This document shows positions 47,001-48,240 of a stretch of DNA of 48,240 nt, piece by piece. The stretch's first letter is position 1. The number at the start of each line of letters is the position of its first letter. Position numbers and translations under genes: made by a program. This DNA is from Mesostigma viride (Eukaryota; Streptophyta; Mesostigmatophyceae; Mesostigmatales; Mesostigmataceae): positions 1 to 48,240 of the forward strand of contig RPFO01002322.1 of assembly GCA_009746045.1 (NCBI GenBank), in the 5' to 3' direction. The notes beneath the pieces are model-generated. The model made no database searches. It was not told the origin of the DNA and was given only the letters and a program-made list of their open reading frames with translations.

Positions 47001-47854
47001 TAGCGGACGTGGCGCGGGGCACGGCGACGGGCCAGGAGCGCGCGCAGGCGCCCAACATGCACCGCCTGCGGGTCAGCGACGACGGCGTGCTGCCAGGCAC
47101 CCTGGGCCTGGGCGGCGGCATGCACGAGCTGCAGGCCGCCGGCATGTCGGACCATCGCTACATCTGGGGTCAGCTGGGCAACGTGCTGCTCCGCTTCTTT
47201 GCCGCGCCCACCACGCTGGCGGTAATGTACGTCGTCTCCTACGCCATCAACCAGCGCGTGGAACGAGCCTTTGACGACAGCGTCGTCGGCAGCGTCGTGT
47301 CCCTGGCGGTCTACCCAGCATGCTACGTGGTTGGCATGTTTGCGATGGTTGTCTATCTGGTGCTGTCCAAGTGGCTCGTCATGGGCCGCTACAGGGAGGG
47401 GCTGTACCCCTTCTGGAGCACCCGCTTCAACCTGTGGCAGCTGCAGGTGGTCTTCATGAAGATCGTGGACATGTATGTGCTGGCCGACCTGCGCTCAAGC
47501 TATCTGCTGACCCTCGTCTACCGGCTCATGGGCGCCACCATCGGAGCCGACGTGCTGCTGGACGCGCACCCCCGCGTCGAGATGGACCTGCTGACGATGG
47601 AGGACGGCGCGGTGCTGGGCTACCGCGCGTTCCAGTACGGCCACGTCATAGACAACATGTGCCTCCAGTTTGGGCGCACGCGCGTGGCGGCGCGCGCCAT
47701 CGTGGGCGCGCGCTCCATGGTCCTGATCGGCTCCACGCTGGAGGCCGACGCGATGCTCCTGGGCTACTCGCTCGCGCTCAAGGGGGAGCTCTTCGCGCCC
47801 AACACGGTGTGGGAGGGGCTGCCCGCCGTGCGCGTGTCACGAGGCTCGGGGTGA
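31570..47854 (+). CDS. Pls-like NRPS: formyltransferase-C*-A-T-[TM/beta-helix]x3; 11 exons
   Basis: Predicted exons: 31570-32091, 32331-32809, 33754-34150, 34530-37508, 38214-38473, 39391-39445, 40294-40860, 42452-42784, 43048-43284, 43954-46167, 46769-47854. All ten introns are GT-AG and codon phases agree across each; only the second and fifth introns are phase 2. About 3,040 codons. Domain order is formyltransferase, condensation-like, adenylation, carrier, then three membrane/beta-helix repeats as in epsilon-poly-L-lysine synthetase. Exons 4 and 10 contain three and six -1 frame breaks at or beside G runs that cancel exactly over each exon, pointing to under-called homopolymers. The start is either ATG 31570 or ATG 32394 in exon 2, which has a strong context (GCCACCATGG) right before the formyltransferase fold; exon 1 encodes only low-complexity sequence. 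Product unknown: probably an amino-acid homopolymer or acylated amino acid made at a membrane. Confidence 0.85.
32092..32330 (+). other. Intron 1 (239 bp)
   Basis: CAG/GTGGGT donor and CCCTGCAG/GTG acceptor, phase 0. It contains short repeats of the AGCACGTA/AGCACATA type near 32200-32250. It exists only if exon 1 is coding or transcribed. Confidence 0.55.
32331..34150 (+). CDS. Exons 2-3: N10-formyl-THF formyltransferase domain (F domain)
   Basis: Exon 2 (32331-32809) and exon 3 (33754-34150) join in phase 2. The fold begins RTVVVGEQELTLQCLKLML, followed by AAVISSNPKI, the usual start of formyltransferase domains in NRPS-type proteins. The active-site segment AYNCHNAPLPAYAG has Asn at 32700-32702 and His at 32706-32708. 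The acidic motif YDDGRIVAQ at the start of exon 3 (Asp codons 33758-33763) supplies the third catalytic residue. Downstream come LAKRTYHEYWQRLP and VRALDYGRAVN, characteristic of the NRPS-associated subgroup. A Gly/Glu-rich low-complexity insert (33881-33985) lies between. By analogy with the LgrA F domain, it would transfer formyl from N10-formyltetrahydrofolate to a carrier-bound aminoacyl group. Confidence 0.82.
32810..33753 (+). other. Intron 2 (944 bp) with G-rich start and C-rich end
   Basis: Donor AGAA/GTGGGT, acceptor CCATGCAG/T, phase 2, interrupting the formyltransferase active site between the His and Asp motifs. The first ~80 bases are strongly G-rich and the last ~250 strongly pyrimidine-rich with C runs (33715-33748). 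The two ends could base-pair in the transcript. Open frames within it (for example 32888-33247) show no homology. Confidence 0.8.
34151..34529 (+). other. Intron 3 (379 bp)
   Basis: Donor CCAGG/GTACGC, acceptor CACCCTGCAG/GTG, phase 0. Nothing recognisable inside. Confidence 0.75.
34530..36280 (+). CDS. Exon 4 (first part): formyltransferase C-terminal region and degenerate condensation-like domain
   Basis: From the acceptor at 34530 (VALAPDALYALL), VPGTILRVHTEG / MAGDGMSLVLQRVRAL resembles the C-terminal beta-barrel following such F domains. Then comes a condensation-like domain: GEAWWVKRLAS near 34943, SVEALVAAFATVVCRTG near 35477-35525, AELAAIHKHGGSFPTDMLLRYP near 35770-35835, and the tail SGHRMVVEDMMRLVDVFQAV near 36115-36170 ending LLSLLGEGERAKMLTHW. 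The condensation catalytic motif HHxxxDG was not found in any frame, so the domain is probably structural or non-canonical. Frame breaks occur at G runs 34754-34758, about 35270-35286, and 35902-35911, each fitting one missing base. Confidence 0.7.
36580..42720 (+). CDS. Exons 4-8: amino-acid adenylation (A) domain
   Basis: Activates an amino acid as the aminoacyl-AMP and loads it onto the carrier. Motifs in order: A2 MFAVLAAGAAFVPLDP (36839), A3 LAYILYTSGSTGRPKG (37375), A4 HTFDGSLLELL (38223), the GGEAL segment (about 38440), A5 NFYGPT/E across the intron 39446-40293, A6 GELLIGGVGVARGY (40438), A7 CFRSGDLV (40730), A8 GRIDTMVKVRGYRIELGEIE (40789), A9 LPYYMVPGYY (42579), and A10 LPVTAAGKADRS with the catalytic Lys. 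All essential residues appear present, so the domain should be active. FD(G)S carries the Asp that binds the alpha-amino group. A Gly/Pro-rich insert lies between A2 and A3 (36995-37360), and a ~110-nt insert sits between A6 and A7. Confidence 0.9.
37509..38213 (+). other. Intron 4 (705 bp)
   Basis: Donor CTGCAG/GTGGGT between adenylation motifs A3 and A4; acceptor CCCGGCAG/GCA preceded by a C run. Phase 0. No feature recognised inside. Confidence 0.82.
38474..39390 (+). other. Intron 5 (917 bp) with CCCTAT repeats
   Basis: Donor GACCG/GTGCGT, acceptor GGCCGCAG/GTTT, phase 2. It carries a degenerate tandem tract of CCCTATNNAT units (about 39176-39300) and, at 38752-38840, short inverted motifs TTTATTCC and GGAATAAA. 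Confidence 0.78.
39176..39300. repeat. Degenerate CCCTAT minisatellite in intron 5
   Basis: Repeated elements such as ATACCCTATAGATACCC, TATGCCCTATATATACCC and TAAACCCTAGATATT, roughly 10-16 bp apart. The TAAACCC in it is a single chance telomere-like word, not a telomeric array. Confidence 0.8.
39446..40293 (+). other. Intron 6 (848 bp)
   Basis: Donor CCCACG/GTGCGT, acceptor TGTGGTCAG/GAG, phase 0. It splits the A5 motif NFYGPT/ETT exactly. The 55-bp exon 6 before it is unusually short, but it is required by the A5 motif and by phase. No gene recognised inside. Confidence 0.82.
40861..42451 (+). other. Intron 7 (1591 bp) hosting a minisatellite
   Basis: Donor CTCAAG/GTGAGG right after adenylation motif A8 and acceptor GCGTGCAG/GTG, both phase 0. 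Most of the intron is a C-rich tandem repeat annotated separately. Confidence 0.85.
41177..42418. repeat. Three-part minisatellite (about 98-100 bp higher-order period) in intron 7
   Basis: A ~33-bp core beginning CATGTCGCTG appears in three alternating versions: CATGTCGCTGCCTATTGATC, CATGTCGCTGCATGCTGATC and CATGTCGCTGTTTGTTTATC, each followed by a C-rich spacer. The triplet repeats about ten times (second version near 41408, 41507, 41605, 41703, 41804, 41900, 42000, 42098, 42199, 42292). The palindrome TGATCA occurs in two of the three versions. The leading copies (41177-41330) are more diverged. Open frames across it are a by-product of the repeat. Confidence 0.93.
42785..43047 (+). other. 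Intron 8 (263 bp)
   Basis: Donor CTCAAG/GTGGGT, acceptor CCCCACAG/ATC with a long C-rich pyrimidine tract; phase 0, between the A and T domains. Confidence 0.85.
43048..43284 (+). CDS. Exon 9: thiolation/carrier (T, PCP) domain
   Basis: A single 79-codon exon encodes the whole domain: IIRAMKVVLQ, then DSFFELGADSLMVARLV with the phosphopantetheine Ser at 43135-43137, then SVVDVFRNPSARQLAE. This is the standard carrier-domain pattern. It would hold the activated amino acid on a 4'-phosphopantetheine arm added by a host transferase. It lies directly after the A domain, as in Pls. Introns 8 and 9 flank it exactly, both phase 0. Confidence 0.92.
43285..43953 (+). other. Intron 9 (669 bp)
   Basis: Donor AAGCAG/GTGGGC, acceptor CACCCCCCAG/CTG; phase 0, separating the carrier domain from the membrane part. 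No gene recognised inside. Confidence 0.8.
43954..45180 (+). CDS. Exon 10 (first part): linker and Pls-like membrane/beta-helix repeat 1
   Basis: After a linker (LSKTLSQRFPSPNASL..., then a Gly-rich tract with three G-run frame breaks at about 44152-44162, 44169-44178 and 44315-44320), hydrophobic segments follow: VVLLQLLSLFLKAYVLLG (44386) and LALPVALPAFGVAHTALVV (44497). They lead into KWLILGRQRPGIMSLWS, the signature of the NRPS terminal-domain family, and GTPLMALYLRAMGARVGR. A short left-handed beta-helix follows (DLLDIGAGAYVGRRATLVG, 44785-44840). By Pls precedent these repeats are membrane-embedded subunits that catalyse elongation from the carrier. Another break at 44946-44955 leads into a charged linker (NKTRDNAMFAAGEDKGKAL). 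Confidence 0.82.
44283..44346 (+). repeat. 32-bp tandem duplication within coding sequence
   Basis: GGGGGGAGGACTCCAGGTCC and the following bases to CGTCA occur twice (44283-44314, 44315-44346 with one final difference). Adding the one base inferred missing from the second G run makes the period 33, that is, an 11-residue repeat ending GEDSRSSHTS in the linker before the first membrane segment. Confidence 0.85.
45181..46167 (+). CDS. Exon 10 (second part): Pls-like membrane/beta-helix repeat 2
   Basis: After a linker (KSHPFYNEFYNRGESYSLEP), two transmembrane stretches (MVPWWCWVPCIAAQVLAHSA onward, 45467-45575; LALAAVLPWLFMMVGG continuing past a G-run break at 45629-45635 into AYALVLLAVKLVLLGW) precede the family pattern LWDGAWTLNAYYTLMGAHVG. 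The beta-helix follows: HLLHVGDDVTFGGLVTL (45889-45940), ARVTLEAGCSCFDSAILAPG and SVWQGWPPML. An Arg/Pro-rich segment replaces the usual G-x-x-x-P-L-W motif, so this repeat is more diverged than repeats 1 and 3. It ends at a GTGAGT donor at 46168. Confidence 0.8.
46168..46768 (+). other. Intron 10 (601 bp)
   Basis: Donor CTGCTG/GTGAGT, acceptor CCTGGCAG/CTG, phase 0, between membrane repeats 2 and 3. An alternative acceptor GGCGCAG/GTT lies 18 bases downstream in the same frame. Confidence 0.8.
46769..47854 (+). CDS. Exon 11: Pls-like membrane/beta-helix repeat 3 and C-terminus
   Basis: Acceptor TGGCAG at 46763-46768, phase 0. A linker (QLQ-rich, then Gly/Arg/Ala-rich, 46769-47100) precedes two long hydrophobic segments (VLLRFFAAPTTLAVMYVVSY at 47185-47245; VVSLAVYPACYVVGMFAMVV at 47290-47350), then LSKWLVMGRYREGLYPFWS and the diagnostic LTLVYRLMGATIGADVLLD. 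The beta-helix includes DLLTMEDGAVLGYRAF, RAIVGARSMVLIGSTLEADAML and the closing VWEGLPA, typical of hexapeptide acyltransferase folds and of the last Pls subdomain. Stop TGA at 47852-47854. The bases GGGGTGAGCA at the stop also resemble a splice donor, so a further short exon cannot be excluded. Confidence 0.85.
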   Translation: MQRSAQVAKAQLQRHASINAAQGHGLQRQPTYETAALTGGGVDAGKGGGARGDVTDGRGRGSARASASTSAHSFIELVADVARGTATGQERAQAPNMHRLRVSDDGVLPGTLGLGGGMHELQAAGMSDHRYIWGQLGNVLLRFFAAPTTLAVMYVVSYAINQRVERAFDDSVVGSVVSLAVYPACYVVGMFAMVVYLVLSKWLVMGRYREGLYPFWSTRFNLWQLQVVFMKIVDMYVLADLRSSYLLTLVYRLMGATIGADVLLDAHPRVEMDLLTMEDGAVLGYRAFQYGHVIDNMCLQFGRTRVAARAIVGARSMVLIGSTLEADAMLLGYSLALKGELFAPNTVWEGLPAVRVSRGSG

Positions 47855-48240
47855 GCATGTATGTGCAGGGCAGCAGCGCCCGGTGGCATGCGGGAATCCT
47901 GCGGGCACATGCCACCAACTAGTTGTCGAGGAGGCAGGGGTACGGGGAGGTCCCAACGCAACACTGCGGCTTGATCCACCGTTTTCGGCAATACTTGTTT
48001 TGATCGGCAATGTGATCGCAGACGGCAATGTTACTCTTCTGCTGTTTGTTGTGACCCCGCGGCCTGTGCTGTTTGGGCCAGCTGGCAATGGGCGTACCTT
48101 GGCGTCCCACCGAACAGGAGTGCAGGTGTTTTCCTTTTGCTCACCAGCTGGGGGGGGTTCGGCGCTCTGCCTATGTATTCCACTCCGGCCAACCAACTGC
48201 GGTAGAGCTAGCCATTTTTGTGCTCTTGCCAACCCATGGA
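47855..48240. other. Downstream region of the synthetase gene
   Basis: Probably 3' UTR followed by intergenic sequence. The green-algal polyadenylation word TGTAA was not seen here. GGCAAT recurs several times (about 47987-48090) without clear meaning. No further gene was recognised. Confidence 0.45.

Overview
The window is eukaryotic nuclear DNA, most likely from a GC-rich microalga. The main gene is interrupted by about ten spliceosomal introns with GTGGGT/GTGAGT-type donors and pyrimidine-rich TGCAG-type acceptors. There is LINE-type retrotransposon material and a large tandem array of multi-kilobase units. A green alga is a reasonable guess from the codon GC content and intron style, but nothing here settles the lineage. 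No rRNA, tRNA or CRISPR array was seen.

Left part (1-30465): a head-to-tail macrosatellite with a basic unit of about 4.0-4.1 kb. Unit boundaries fall at 4201, 10272, 15457, 19593, 23621 and 28860, with partial units at both ends. Each unit has about 2.7 kb of ordinary-composition sequence followed by 1.3-2.3 kb of a very G-rich minisatellite (about 28-30 bp period, built on GGCATGCGTGCGTGGGTGTG). Individual units carry private changes: an ORF1-only LINE insertion with a 14-bp target-site duplication (6658-8707), a 1.05-kb internal tandem duplication (11501-13600), a small fold-back element with 25-bp perfect inverted repeats (24744-24944), and many short deletions in the leftmost unit (1-960). 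The segment 960-5775 recurs almost unchanged exactly 24,659 bp downstream. I do not regard the long His/Thr/Pro/Cys-rich open frames in the minisatellite as genes.

Middle (30466-31569): unique sequence with a 97-bp direct duplication at the array edge and a short stretch sharing the LINE 3' tail. No gene was recognised.

Right part (31570-47854, + strand): one gene of about 16.3 kb with 11 predicted exons and about 3,040 codons. It encodes a single-module nonribosomal-peptide-synthetase-like membrane enzyme. In order: N10-formyl-THF-type formyltransferase domain, formyltransferase C-terminal region, degenerate condensation-like domain, amino-acid adenylation domain with core motifs A2-A10, carrier (T) domain, then three tandem repeats of 'transmembrane pair plus left-handed beta-helix'. 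That last part matches the C-terminus of epsilon-poly-L-lysine synthetase (Pls, NRPS terminal-domain family). The predicted job is to activate one amino acid, possibly formylate it, and couple, polymerise or transfer it at a membrane. Nine breaks in the reading frame all go the same way (one base missing) and lie at or beside poly-G runs, so I read them as homopolymer under-calls rather than a dead gene. This gene is the most interesting object in the window.
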